A stretch of 64,000 bases of DNA from Bradyrhizobium oligotrophicum S58 (GCF_000344805.1 NC_020453.1:3038001-3102000), one strand, 5' to 3'. Shown: positions 21,278 to 32,356, counted from the first letter of the stretch. Translations and numbers: made by a program. Notes: generated by a model not told the origin, from the letters alone.

Positions 21278-22171
21278 TTGATCGACAAGCTCGAACTGCT
21301 GCTGGCCCTGGCCAAGGAGCGCCATTTCGGCCGCGCCGCGGAGACCTGCGGGGTCACCCAGCCGACGATGTCGACCAGCATCAAGCAGCTCGAGGAGATT
21401 CTCGGGGTCATGCTGGTGCAGCGCGGCTCGCGGTTCCAGGGGTTCACGCCCGAGGGCGAGCGCACGCTGGACTGGGCGCGCCGGATCGTTGGCGACTTCC
21501 GGGCCATGCGCCAGGAGATCAACGGCCTCAAGGACAAGCTGTCGGGCGAGATCCGCATTGCGGCGGTTCCGACCGTGCTCGGCATGGTGGCGTCGTTGAC
21601 GACGCCGTTCCGCGCCAAGCATCCGGAGGTGCGGTTCCGGATCATGTCGTGCACCTCGGCCGACGTGCTCGGCCTGCTGGAGAACCTCGAGGTCGATGCC
21701 GGGCTGACCTACATCGAGAACGAGCCGATCGGCCGTGTCCGCACCATCCCGCTCTACAACGAGAGCTACCGGCTGCTGACGGCGCCGGATGCGATGTTCG
21801 GCGATCGCGAGCAGGTGACCTGGAAGGAAGTCGGGCAGGTGCCGCTATGCCTGCTGACGCCGGACATGCAGAACCGCCGCATCATCGACCGGGCGCTGCG
21901 TGCCGCCGGCAACGAGGTGACGCCGACGCTCACCTCGAACTCGCTGCTGGTGCTCTACACCCACGTCAAGACCGGCCGCTGGGCCAGCGTCATGCCGGCC
22001 AAGCTCGCCGAGACGCTGGGGCTCGCCGACAAGGTACGCTCGATCCCGATCATCGATCCCGTGATCAACTACCAGATCGGCCTCGTCATCCCGCAGCGCG
22101 ACCCGATGACGCCGCTGATTGCAGCGCTGGTACAGGTCGCCCGCGAGGTCGCGCCCAGCCTGCAGGCGTGA
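21278..22171 (+). CDS. LysR-type regulator beside formate dehydrogenase (FdsR-like)
   Basis: The 297-residue protein has an N-terminal winged helix (LELLLALAKERHFGRAAETC, VTQPTMSTSIKQLEEILG) and a periplasmic-binding-like effector domain from about residue 90. TTG at 21278 is taken as start because GGAAGG lies eight bases upstream and conserved sequence begins immediately. Frames open further upstream read across the promoter. It is divergent from fdsG. A LysR gene divergent from fds genes is known from Cupriavidus, where it responds to formate. That effector is not visible here. Confidence 0.88.
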   Translation: MIDKLELLLALAKERHFGRAAETCGVTQPTMSTSIKQLEEILGVMLVQRGSRFQGFTPEGERTLDWARRIVGDFRAMRQEINGLKDKLSGEIRIAAVPTVLGMVASLTTPFRAKHPEVRFRIMSCTSADVLGLLENLEVDAGLTYIENEPIGRVRTIPLYNESYRLLTAPDAMFGDREQVTWKEVGQVPLCLLTPDMQNRRIIDRALRAAGNEVTPTLTSNSLLVLYTHVKTGRWASVMPAKLAETLGLADKVRSIPIIDPVINYQIGLVIPQRDPMTPLIAALVQVAREVAPSLQA

Positions 22172-22235
22172 GGCGCATATCCGCGGGCTGAGTTGCCGTT
22201 TGCGAGGTCACTCACAACCTGCTGAAAGCCATAGC

Positions 22236-22316
22236 CCTGGATTGCTTCGCTGCGCTCGCAATGACGGCGCGCAACTATTTCCATACGTGATTGCGAGCGC
22301 AGCGAAGCAATCCAGG
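22236..22316. repeat. perfect 27-bp inverted repeat
   Basis: The arm at 22236-22262 (starting CCTGGATTGCTTCGCTGCG) is exactly inverted at 22290-22316, with a 27-base centre. The unit is the ATTGCTTCGCT palindrome I associate with high-copy Bradyrhizobium intergenic repeats. It lies after the LysR gene and could act as a transcription stop or barrier. No gene is seen in 22172-22407. Confidence 0.8.
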
Positions 22317-22407
22317 CTGGCACCTCGGAGGCGGTCGACATTGTATGTCCACAAGTCGGATGAGCGTGGCATCCGCCCGAGCCGGGGGGCGGCGTCTTCC
22401 CGGATCC

Positions 22408-22731
22408 TCAACTTTGGGTCCGGCAGGGGATCCGAACCTCGTAGTGTGTCGACTGCGCGTCGTAGCGACTGAGCAGCACCTGCGCCGCCGGCGGCACGAC
22501 GGCCGTGTCATGCGCCGGCCCTGCGAAGCGCGCGACTGCGTCCAGGTTGGCGAATGTCATGATGGTCATGAACTCGACCTCCGCGGCAACGGGTCTGCGC
22601 AGCAATGCGATGTCCAGAAATCCGTCGATGTTCCGAGCCTCGATACCGGGAAAGATGGTCGACCGCAGCAGGTCCTCATAGGCATCCGCATTCGCGGGGC
22701 TGGTCCAGCCGCGCCAAAGCCGCTTCAGCAT
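22408..22731 (-). CDS. antibiotic biosynthesis monooxygenase-like (ABM) protein
   Basis: The 107-residue product starts MLKRLWRGWTSPANADAYED and has the dimeric alpha/beta-barrel pattern: an early strand, a helix (ADAYEDLLRSTIFPGI), then a central strand EVEFMTIMTFANLDAVARFAG and a final YDAQSTHYEV. These are ABM/DUF family marks. The ATG at 22729-22731 has AAGGAG upstream at good spacing. Many such proteins have no known substrate and some only bind ligands or haem, so the activity is uncertain. It is followed by a methyltransferase-like membrane gene on the same strand. Confidence 0.75.
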   Translation of the reverse strand: MLKRLWRGWTSPANADAYEDLLRSTIFPGIEARNIDGFLDIALLRRPVAAEVEFMTIMTFANLDAVARFAGPAHDTAVVPPAAQVLLSRYDAQSTHYEVRIPCRTQS

Positions 22732-22843
22732 CACAATGCTCCTTCGGGTACGATGATGGTCACCGAACCCTTGCACGGGCGTCGCGCGCCGGACTTGGTC
22801 AAAGTTGCGGTCCGCGCACCAGCTCGCGGAGCGGCAGCGCCGT

Positions 22844-23365
22844 TCAGTAGGTCGCAAACCGATCCCGCATGATCTTCTCCTCCTGCCGGATGCGCAGGGT
22901 CAGCGGCACGGCATAGGTGATCAGGCCGACCACGAGCGTGACATAGGCGTGCAGGGTCAGGGCGTAGCCGATCAGCTCGGGCAGGATGTTGAGGAAATAG
23001 TTGGGATGGCGGACCATTCGGAACAGCGGATGTGTTACGAGCGCGTGGTCGCGCGCGATCATCAGCTTGACGGTCCAGAAGCGGCCGAGCAGTTGTGACA
23101 CCACCAGCAGCATCGCCGCGCCGAACAGATAGATCACGAAGCCGGTGAGGCTGACGGCGTCGACCGGCGCGTCGCGGACGAGACCCTCTACCGTCGCGGC
23201 GAGATAGAAGGCGACATGAGCGATCGCGAGCCAGCGCGACACCGAGGCGCCGTATTCGGTCGCGCCGTCGGCGCGCAGCCGCTTCTCGTTGCGGATCGAG
23301 ACGGCGAGCATGGCGAAACGATAGGCAAAGGCTGCGACGATGAAGGCGATGATCACGCTCGGCAC
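22844..23365 (-). CDS. isoprenylcysteine carboxyl methyltransferase-like membrane protein
   Basis: The 173-residue protein has four or five hydrophobic segments and the C-terminal ICMT signature: VTHPLFRMVRHPNYFLNI followed by a hydrophobic stretch and RIRQEEKIMRDRF, where S-adenosylmethionine contacts are expected. Bacterial members lack prenylated CAAX substrates. Some act on alkylpyrones or other small lipophilic acceptors next to polyketide synthase genes, but no such gene is adjacent here. It could be co-transcribed with the ABM-like gene downstream. The real acceptor cannot be inferred. Confidence 0.8.
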   Translation of the reverse strand: MPSVIIAFIVAAFAYRFAMLAVSIRNEKRLRADGATEYGASVSRWLAIAHVAFYLAATVEGLVRDAPVDAVSLTGFVIYLFGAAMLLVVSQLLGRFWTVKLMIARDHALVTHPLFRMVRHPNYFLNILPELIGYALTLHAYVTLVVGLITYAVPLTLRIRQEEKIMRDRFATY

Positions 23366-23550
23366 TCCAGATTTCGGAGCGATTGCCTTAGTTGCTGATG
23401 CGCAGGTGCGTCAATACCACGTTCCGCCGATGTTGCATTTCTGAAAGGACAAACTGATCGCAGACTCGGGCGTCATGTGCCGCGAGAGTTTGCTGGGGGG
23501 ACAGCGGCGCTTGTCGATGCAGGCGTGCACGACGACTTTTTTGTAGCTGC

Positions 23551-23683
23551 CGTAGGGTGGGCAAAGAGCCGCCCGTAGGGCGGCGCGTGCCCACCGTCTG
23601 CGTTCGCCAACATCGGTGGGCACGGCGCGCGAGAGAGTACAGCTCAATGCCCGTCTCGCGGGCGCGCCTTTGCCCACCCTGCG
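23551..23683. repeat. large palindromic repeat with mirrored ends
   Basis: CGTAGGGTGGGCAAAG begins at 23551 and its near mirror CTTTGCCCACCCTGCG ends at 23683. Inside, GTGCCCACCG and CGGTGGGCAC form a second mirrored pair. This nested arrangement resembles a common Bradyrhizobium intergenic repeat. It occupies most of the gap 23366-23699 after the histidine kinase gene, and no gene is supported there. Confidence 0.75.
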
Positions 23684-23699
23684 TCGCCACGAACGCCGC

Positions 23700-26024
<2,325 letters not shown>

Positions 26025-26231
26025 GCTGTAGACCCCCGAAACTTCTTGGATACCCGAATTTCGAAAGAGCCCCAGCCGCTTCCGAATCAAGTCGATTTGA
26101 ATCCAGATTTGTCGGGCTGTCGAGAGTCAACGATTTGGCAAAAGCCAATAAATCTTATCCAATGCGGAATTGCAGTGGCAAAAAGCCGGCGAGACGAGTC
26201 CGAAGCGGGAACACCACGTGACTCCGCGGCT

Positions 26232-27620
26232 TCAACCGTGCGGCGGCTCGGCGTGACTGATGACGCGCTTCACGGTCGGGAAGGCGCGACGCACCCCGCG
26301 CTCGATGTGGTCGACGTTGTCGTGCACCTTGAGCACGCTCATCGACGGCGCGGCGCGGCAATGGAAGTTGACGATCTCGCCGGCCTCGGTGTTGCGGACG
26401 CGGACATTGTGCACGTCATACATGTCCGTTTCGGCGGCGAAGCGCTGCAGGGCGGCGGCGATCTGCTCGACGCGGTCGGCCGGCGCATCGATGCCGAACG
26501 GCAACTCGGGTTCGAGCGGCTCGATATGGGTATCGACCTCGACATCGGCGCCGAACTCGTCGCGGATGCTGCGCTCCAGATCGTGCGCGATCGCATGCGC
26601 CGCGACCAGGCTCATGTCGCCATCGACCTCGAGGTCGATGGCGACGATCAGCCGACCGCCGATGTCGTGGACCGTGACGTGATGGATCGCGAGGCCGGAA
26701 TTGCGCGCGATCACCATGATGCGCTCGCGCACGCTCTCGTTGCTCAACGCGACCGGCACCGTCGTGAAAGTGACATCGGCGCCGGCAAGGCTGATGTCGA
26801 CCGCGGCCTGCGCATCGCGCTTGATCTCGTGGACGCGGTCGATCGGGTAGGTGCGCGGCACCTGGACGGTGGCATCGACGAAATGCGTGGCGCCGACGAG
26901 CCGTACCCGCAAGCGCTCGACATCGACGACGCCGGCTACCGAACGGATCGCAGCATCGGCCTTCTCGGCAGCTCCTTCCGGTGCACGGTCGAGCAGTGTT
27001 TCTACGGTGGAGCGCGCGAGCCGCAGGCCGAGCACCGATATCATCACCGCGACCGCGACCGCGGCGGCGGAATCGCCCCACCAGAATCCGAGCCCGGTGA
27101 GGACGAGGCCGGCGATGACGGCGATCGAGCCGAGCACGTCGGAGGCGAAATGCAGCGCGTCGGCAGCGAGCGCCTGGCTGTGGGTCTCGTGCGCGGCCCG
27201 GTGCAGTGCGCGGGCGCGCCAGAAATTGACGGCGATGTCGATCAGCAGCACCACGAAGGGAATCGCCGAGAGCGCCGGCGGCGGCGCCGCCTCGCGGAGC
27301 CGGCTGACGGATTCGACCAGCACGCCGCCGGCCAGCACGTAGAGCAGGGCGATGACGCCGAGCGCCGACAGGCTCTCCAACTTGCCGTGGCCGTAATGAT
27401 GCTCGTCATCGGCCGGCCGGTCCGATACCCGAACGACCATCCATGTGATGACGGTGGCGACGACGTCGACCGCGCTGTGCAGCGCTTCGGAGACGAGGGC
27501 GAGACTGCCGATCAGAATGCCGACGATGAACTTCGCCGCGGCCATGCTGGCGCTCGCCGCGATCGAGATCGCAGCGACACGGGCCTTTCCGGAATCGACG
27601 TGAGAGACGGCGTCCTTCAT
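26232..27620 (-). CDS. cation diffusion facilitator transporter
   Basis: The 462-residue inner-membrane protein has six transmembrane helices with the two metal-binding pairs H48/D52 and H157/D161 of divalent-cation exporters. A cytoplasmic His-rich loop (DDEHHYGHGK) precedes TM3. The C-terminal region is longer than in simple family members, about 240 residues, and seems to contain more than one metallochaperone-like alpha/beta dimerisation module. The metal (Zn, Fe, Mn, Co or Ni) cannot be read reliably from these residues. Start is the ATG at 27618-27620. It is a single-gene unit. Confidence 0.9.
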   Translation of the reverse strand: MKDAVSHVDSGKARVAAISIAASASMAAAKFIVGILIGSLALVSEALHSAVDVVATVITWMVVRVSDRPADDEHHYGHGKLESLSALGVIALLYVLAGGVLVESVSRLREAAPPPALSAIPFVVLLIDIAVNFWRARALHRAAHETHSQALAADALHFASDVLGSIAVIAGLVLTGLGFWWGDSAAAVAVAVMISVLGLRLARSTVETLLDRAPEGAAEKADAAIRSVAGVVDVERLRVRLVGATHFVDATVQVPRTYPIDRVHEIKRDAQAAVDISLAGADVTFTTVPVALSNESVRERIMVIARNSGLAIHHVTVHDIGGRLIVAIDLEVDGDMSLVAAHAIAHDLERSIRDEFGADVEVDTHIEPLEPELPFGIDAPADRVEQIAAALQRFAAETDMYDVHNVRVRNTEAGEIVNFHCRAAPSMSVLKVHDNVDHIERGVRRAFPTVKRVISHAEPPHG

Positions 27621-27728
27621 GGCCGCGGATGTAGCAGCCGATGCCGCGCCGTGAAAGCCGGCATCGCGCGGCAAATTCGTCTTTGCCGCGCACTGTTTCG
27701 ATTGCGTCTAAATGTCAGAACATTGGGC

Positions 27729-28697
27729 TCACAAGGTCACCACGATCTTGCCGAGATGCTTGTTCGCTTCCATGTGGGCGAATGCCGCGTCGATGTCGTC
27801 GAAGGCGAAGACACGGTCGAGCGGCAGCCGCAGCGTCCGGGATTCCACGGACTCCCAGATGTCCCGCTTCACCTCGGCGAAGATCGTGCGGATCTCCTCG
27901 ATCGAGCGGGTGCGGAAGGTGACGCCGACATAGGTGATGCGGCGGGCCGCGTGGAGGTCGAAGTTGAAGTCGGCATGGGTGCCGCCGAGCCGGCCGACAT
28001 TGACGATGCGCCCGAGCACCTTGGTCGCGGCGAGATTCTGGTTGGCGACCTGGCCCGAGACCTGATCGACGATCAGATCGACACCCTGGCCGCTCGTCGC
28101 CTTCAGTACCTGGTCGACCCAGCCGGGGTCGCTGGAGTCGATCGCGAGATCGGCGCCGAACTCCTTGAGACGCTCGCGGCGCGCCGCATCGGTGGAGGAG
28201 CCGATCACCAGCGATGCGCCCTTGAGCTTGGCGATCTGCATTGCCATCAGGCCGACGCCGGAACTCGCGCCTTGCACCAGCACGCTCTGGCCGGGCTGCA
28301 GCGCCCCGTTGGTGACGACGGCATTGTGCATCGTGGTTAGTGCGATCGGCAGCGTCGCGGCCTCGTCGAAATTCATGTTCGACGGCGCGTGGAACAGCCG
28401 GCCATGATCGGCGAGGGTGTATTCGGCGAACGCTGCGGCACCCGAGCCCATCACCCGGTCGCCGACCTTGATGCTCTTCGCATCCGGTCCGAGCTCGGCG
28501 ACCTCGCCGGCCCATTCCATGCCGAGCACGGTGCCGACGCCGCCGGCGGCGCCGTGTGCGTGGCCCTTGGTCATGCCGAGGTCGGCGCGGTTGAGGCCGC
28601 AGGCGCGCACGCGGACCAGGACCTGCGTGCCCTTCGGCGTCGGCTTGGCGACATCGGTGATCGCGGCGCCCTGGGCGCCATAGACGTAAGCTTTCAT
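27729..28697 (-). CDS. medium-chain dehydrogenase/reductase, quinone oxidoreductase-like
   Basis: The 322-residue protein has a GroES-like N-terminal half (VLVRVRACGLNRADLGMTKG) and a Rossmann half with the nucleotide motif VQGASSGVGLMAMQIAKLKGA. The catalytic-zinc residues of alcohol dehydrogenases are absent, so it belongs to the zinc-free quinone oxidoreductase/enoyl reductase branch and most likely uses NADPH. Substrate is unknown. The ATG at 28695-28697 starts the conserved region. The CBS-domain gene lies 137 bases upstream on the same strand with no clear terminator, so read-through is possible. Confidence 0.88.
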   Translation of the reverse strand: MKAYVYGAQGAAITDVAKPTPKGTQVLVRVRACGLNRADLGMTKGHAHGAAGGVGTVLGMEWAGEVAELGPDAKSIKVGDRVMGSGAAAFAEYTLADHGRLFHAPSNMNFDEAATLPIALTTMHNAVVTNGALQPGQSVLVQGASSGVGLMAMQIAKLKGASLVIGSSTDAARRERLKEFGADLAIDSSDPGWVDQVLKATSGQGVDLIVDQVSGQVANQNLAATKVLGRIVNVGRLGGTHADFNFDLHAARRITYVGVTFRTRSIEEIRTIFAEVKRDIWESVESRTLRLPLDRVFAFDDIDAAFAHMEANKHLGKIVVTL

Positions 28698-28834
28698 CGC
28701 AAGCAATCCTGTCGGGGCAAAATGAGCGGCGACCTTACTGTGCCGCTCCTTGTGGCGCACGGCCTAACAGGCGGCGCGCTGCTCCGACAAGACTCTCCTG
28801 CTCGCGAACCGGTTCCGCCGACCGGGCATGCGCG

Positions 28835-29254
28835 TCAGGCGGCGACCGGAGCTTCTGCTTCGTCGAAGGCCGAGGAGACGTCGCGCATGCTGATGACGCC
28901 GGCCAGCGCGAAGTCGACGATGACGGGGAGGTGGCGGATGTGGTGCACGTTCATCAGGTGCCGCACATGCTCGAGCGTGTCCTCGGTGCTGCAGGAGATC
29001 AGCCGCTGCGGCGAGATCAGCTGCGAGACCTTCATGGTGACGCCGGCGGCGCCGTGCTCGGCGATCGCGCGCACGACATCGCGTTCGGTGAACATGCCGG
29101 CCGCGGTATTGCCTTCGGTGCGGACGACGTCCTTGACGACGAGGGCGCTGACATTGCTGGCGCGCATCAGCTGCGCCGCCACGCCGACGGTCTCGTTCAT
29201 TCGCACCGTGATCACGCGCGCTGTCTTGTTGCGCAGGATGTCTCCGACTTTCAT
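28835..29254 (-). CDS. tandem CBS-domain protein, candidate member of the oxalate regulon
   Basis: The 139-residue protein consists of two CBS motifs and little else. The first runs from MKVGDILRNKTARVITVRMN to FTERDVVRAIAEHG. The second runs from KVSQLISPQRLISCSTED to HIRHLPVIVDFALAGVISMRDV. Such pairs bind adenine nucleotides and sense energy or cofactor state. GGGAGGG precedes the ATG at 29252-29254. A TTGACT-N17-CAGACT promoter upstream has its spacer filled by the 19-bp palindrome shared with the oxalate genes, so co-regulation with them is likely. What it controls is unknown. Confidence 0.88.
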   Translation of the reverse strand: MKVGDILRNKTARVITVRMNETVGVAAQLMRASNVSALVVKDVVRTEGNTAAGMFTERDVVRAIAEHGAAGVTMKVSQLISPQRLISCSTEDTLEHVRHLMNVHHIRHLPVIVDFALAGVISMRDVSSAFDEAEAPVAA

Positions 29255-29287
29255 GGCACCCTCCCGTTGGTTAATTGAATGAGCGCG

Positions 29288-29316
29288 AGTCTGGTATACG
29301 TTATGCCAGAAGTCAA
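29288..29316 (-). promoter_or_regulatory. CBS gene promoter with GntR-type operator (site a)
   Basis: On the minus strand, -35 TTGACT (29311-29316) and -10 CAGACT (29288-29293) are 17 bases apart. CTGGTATACGTTATGCCAG at 29291-29309 fills the spacer. It is one of six related palindromes in this window, all near oxalate genes. Confidence 0.75.
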
Positions 29317-29402
29317 TCTGGTCTGAATGTTTTTTGTGCGCTCGGTCGGCGGTACCGGGTGGGGGCGACTGGAGCCGATCCGATCGCTGGCTCGCGTCAG
29401 CC

Positions 29403-29435
29403 AAAAAAAAGAGGCGCACCGTTTAGGTGCGCCTC
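29403..29435 (-). terminator. intrinsic terminator after the first OxlT-like gene
   Basis: GAGGCGCACC and GGTGCGCCTC form a perfect 10-bp stem with a 5-base loop. Read on the minus strand it is followed by eight T residues. It ends the transcript of the gene whose stop is at 29462. Confidence 0.92.
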
Positions 29436-29461
29436 GTCCAGTCGCGGGAAGATGCGAGAGA

Positions 29462-30778
29462 TCACGCCGTGCGGACGTCCTGCGCCGCAGGCTCGGTCGT
29501 GGCGGCTTCCTTGCCGAGGATGAAGGCGCGGCGCAGCGGCTTGATCACGAACAGCGCCATCAGAGCCGCCGTCGCATTGAGGCCGACGCCGATCACGAAC
29601 ACGGCCTGCCAGCCATATTTGGCGGAGACGAGGCTTGCGAGCGGGACCAGCAGCGATGCCGTGCCCTTCGCTGTGTAAAGCATGCCGTTGTTGGTCGTTG
29701 CATACTTGCTGCCGAAGGTGTCGCCGGACGTCGCCGGAAACAGGCTGTAGATCTCGCCGAATACGCCGAAATAGACGGCGGTCGCGAGCACGAAGACCAG
29801 CGGATAGTGACCGTAGGTCGACAAGGTCAGCAGCATCAGGGCGGCCGTGCCGAACGCGATGAACATCGTGTGCTCGCGGCCGATCGTGTCCGAGATCCAG
29901 CCGAACACCGGGCGGCCGAAGCCGTCGAAGATGCGGTCCAGCGAGATGGCGAAGGTCAGCGCCGCCATCTGGAAGCCCGCAAGCGTCACCGGCTCGTTGG
30001 CGATCTTGAAGTCGTGCGCGATCGGGGCGATCTGGGCCGCGGTCATCAGGCCACCGGAGGCGACCATCACGAACACCAGATACATGATCCAGAAGATCGG
30101 GGTGCGCAGCACCTGCGGCGGCGTGTAGTCGATCTTGGTCTGCGGCAGATTGAGCTGCTTCTTGCGCGCGGGGACGGCCTTGGTCGGCGGCCGCAGGAAG
30201 ATCGCGAGCACGAACACGATCAGGCCCTGTCCAATGCCGAAGGTGAAGAACGCGCTCTGATAGCCGCTCGAGGCGATCATGCTGGCGATCGGCACCACGG
30301 TGAGCGCCGCGCCTGCGCCGAAGCCGGCGGCCGTCGCACCGGCGGCAAGGCCGCGCCGGTCGGGAAACCATTTCAGCGCATTGCCGACGCAGGTGCCGTA
30401 CACCGCGCCCGCGCCGATGCCGCCGATGACGGCGGCGGCATAGAGCAGCGTCAGCGAGTCGGCGTAGGAGTTGAGGATCCAGGCCAGCGAGATCATGACG
30501 CCGCCGAACATGATCACGACGCGCGGACCGTATTTGTCGACGAACCAGGCTTCCACCGGCACCAGCCAGGTTTCGGTGACGACGAAGATTGTGAAGGCCA
30601 GCTGGATCGCGGTGCGGCCCCAATGATACTTGGCGTCGATCGGGTCGACGAACAGCGTCCAGCCATATTGCAGGTTGGCGATCATCGCCATGCAGACGAT
30701 GCCCATCGCAAGTTGAATCCAGCGGAAGCTGCTGGATTGTGCCTGGACAGGCGGTGTTGCCTCTGTGCTGGAAACCAT
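29462..30778 (-). CDS. OxlT-like oxalate/formate antiporter, MFS (paralog 1)
   Basis: The 438-residue, 12-helix carrier belongs to the oxalate:formate antiporter family of the major facilitator superfamily. The lysine essential in Oxalobacter OxlT corresponds to K371 in MLYTAKGTASLLVP, and a helix-8 arginine is present in DRIFDGFGRPVFGW. The conserved loop GNALKWFPDRRGLAAG between helices 4 and 5 is intact. GGGAGGAC precedes the ATG at 30776-30778. It has its own operator-promoter upstream and a strong terminator downstream. It would exchange oxalate for formate or a related dicarboxylate, but substrate is inferred from family and context. Confidence 0.9.
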   Translation of the reverse strand: MVSSTEATPPVQAQSSSFRWIQLAMGIVCMAMIANLQYGWTLFVDPIDAKYHWGRTAIQLAFTIFVVTETWLVPVEAWFVDKYGPRVVIMFGGVMISLAWILNSYADSLTLLYAAAVIGGIGAGAVYGTCVGNALKWFPDRRGLAAGATAAGFGAGAALTVVPIASMIASSGYQSAFFTFGIGQGLIVFVLAIFLRPPTKAVPARKKQLNLPQTKIDYTPPQVLRTPIFWIMYLVFVMVASGGLMTAAQIAPIAHDFKIANEPVTLAGFQMAALTFAISLDRIFDGFGRPVFGWISDTIGREHTMFIAFGTAALMLLTLSTYGHYPLVFVLATAVYFGVFGEIYSLFPATSGDTFGSKYATTNNGMLYTAKGTASLLVPLASLVSAKYGWQAVFVIGVGLNATAALMALFVIKPLRRAFILGKEAATTEPAAQDVRTA

Positions 30779-30851
30779 GTGTCCTCCCAAAACGGCACTT
30801 TCTTGCAGCCTGTCGCTGCTGGCGGTGCGGCCGTTGTCTGTATGTCGTCGT

Positions 30852-30880
30852 ATTCTGGTATAATATATTCCAGACGGCAA
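30852..30880 (-). promoter_or_regulatory. promoter of OxlT-like paralog 1 with GntR-type operator (site b)
   Basis: On the minus strand, -35 TTGCCG (30875-30880) and -10 CAGAAT (30852-30857) flank a 17-base spacer that carries the palindrome at 30855-30873, written CTGGTATAATATATTCCAG on the plus strand. Spacing and placement equal those of site a. Confidence 0.75.
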
Positions 30881-30943
30881 TATGGCCTGCGCAGGGGATG
30901 CCGCGATGTTGCTTTGCAACCAAACGCGGCACAGGTTTCAAGC

Positions 30944-30973
30944 AAAAGAAAACGCTCGGCAAAATGCCGAGCG
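30944..30973 (-). terminator. intrinsic terminator after the second OxlT-like gene
   Basis: CGCTCGGC and GCCGAGCG pair across a 5-base loop. On the minus strand a T-rich run (TTTTCTTTTG) follows. It lies 55 bases past the stop of the gene ending at 31028 and just before the promoter of the next antiporter gene. Confidence 0.85.
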
Positions 30974-31027
30974 TCGTCGATTTGGAATCGTTCTATTTTA
31001 TTTTTTGCTGCAGTGCGAAGCGGTGCC

Positions 31028-32314
31028 TTACATCATCGACTTCTCCACCACGACCTTGCGCCACGGCTTGAGCACCGCGATCGCCAGGATCGAGGCCAGG
31101 ATGTTGGCGCCGGCTGCGATGATGAAGACGCGGTCCCAATTGCCGGATGATTGCTGCATGTAGTTCGCGATCGGCACCAGCAGTGCCGCCGTCCCCTTCG
31201 CGGTGTAGAGCAGGCCGGCATTGGTGGTGGCGAACTTGGTGCCGAACGTGTCGGTGCAGGTCGAGGGGAACAGCGAGTAGATCTCGCCCCAGGCGAAGAA
31301 CACGAAGCCCGAGAGGATCACGAACCAGATCGGATCGTGGCCCAGCATGTACAGCGCCCAGATGCCGATGCCTTCCATGCCGAAGGCGATGAACATCGTG
31401 TTCTCACGGCCGATCATGTCCGAGATCCAGCCGAAGAACGGACGGGTCAGGCCGTTCAGCACGCGGTCGATGGTCGCGGCGAAGGTCACGGCCGTCATGG
31501 TCATGCCGATCAGCGTCACCGGAATGTTGTCGACCTTCCAGTCGCCGGCGATCGGCTTGAGGTTGGCGGTCACCATCAGTCCGCCCGCACCGACGATCAC
31601 GAACATGAAGTACATCAGCCAGAAGATCGGCTGACGGATGACTTCGGTCGGGTTGTAGTTGCGGCGGCTCTGCACGAGGTTCGCGTTCTGAGTGACCGCG
31701 GGCACCTGGCCTTCCTTCGGCGCAAACAGGAAGAAGGCGAGGATCACGATGATGATGCCCTGGCCGAGACCGAAATACAGGAAGGTGGTCTGGAAGCCGG
31801 AGTCGCGGATCATGGCCTGGATCGGCGCCACGGTCAGTGCCGAGCCCGCGCCGAAGCCGGCTGCGGTGATGCCGGCCGCGAGGCCGCGCTTGTCGGGAAA
31901 CCATTTCAGCGCGTTGCCGACGCAGGTGCCGTAGACGCCGCCGGCGCCGATGCCCGCGATGATCATGCCGAGATAGTAGCCGTTGAGCGAGGTGGCGTAG
32001 GCGTTGATCATCCAGCCGATCGCGCAGAGCACGCCGCCGACGAGGACGACGATGCGCGGACCATACTTGTCGACGAACCAGCCCTCGACGGGCACCAGCC
32101 AGGTCTCGAACAGCACGAACAGCGTGAAGGCCCACTGGATCGAGGCGCGATCCCAACCGAAGGTCTTGGAGATGTCGGGGACGAAGAAGGTCCAGCCATA
32201 TTGGTAGTTGGCGATCATCACCATCGCCAAGACGCCGACCGCGAGCTGCGTCCATCGATAGGCGTCGCTTACTCTTGCCGATGCGGGCGCCCCCGCGTGA
32301 GCCAAGTCCGTCAT
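31028..32314 (-). CDS. OxlT-like oxalate/formate antiporter, MFS (paralog 2)
   Basis: The 428-residue carrier is clearly paralogous to the product of the neighbouring downstream gene, with shared blocks such as ETWLVPVE.WFVDKYGPR, GNALKWFPD.RGLAAG and LYTAKGTA.LLVP. The OxlT-type lysine is K373, and helix 8 has R284. It differs most in the N-terminal 20 residues and the central loop. GGAGGG lies just before the ATG at 32312-32314. It has a separate operator-promoter. Keeping two similar carriers under matching operators suggests different affinities or substrates (oxalate versus formate or another small diacid). Confidence 0.9.
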   Translation of the reverse strand: MTDLAHAGAPASARVSDAYRWTQLAVGVLAMVMIANYQYGWTFFVPDISKTFGWDRASIQWAFTLFVLFETWLVPVEGWFVDKYGPRIVVLVGGVLCAIGWMINAYATSLNGYYLGMIIAGIGAGGVYGTCVGNALKWFPDKRGLAAGITAAGFGAGSALTVAPIQAMIRDSGFQTTFLYFGLGQGIIIVILAFFLFAPKEGQVPAVTQNANLVQSRRNYNPTEVIRQPIFWLMYFMFVIVGAGGLMVTANLKPIAGDWKVDNIPVTLIGMTMTAVTFAATIDRVLNGLTRPFFGWISDMIGRENTMFIAFGMEGIGIWALYMLGHDPIWFVILSGFVFFAWGEIYSLFPSTCTDTFGTKFATTNAGLLYTAKGTAALLVPIANYMQQSSGNWDRVFIIAAGANILASILAIAVLKPWRKVVVEKSMM

Positions 32315-32356
32315 GTTCCCTCCAGGCTGTCTATTTTTGTCCTAACAGCTATGCGG

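Noticed and set aside
29327..31150. 607-codon plus-strand frame over the first OxlT-like gene
   Set aside because: Opposite a carrier with conserved lysine and topology, and it runs through two minus-strand terminators.
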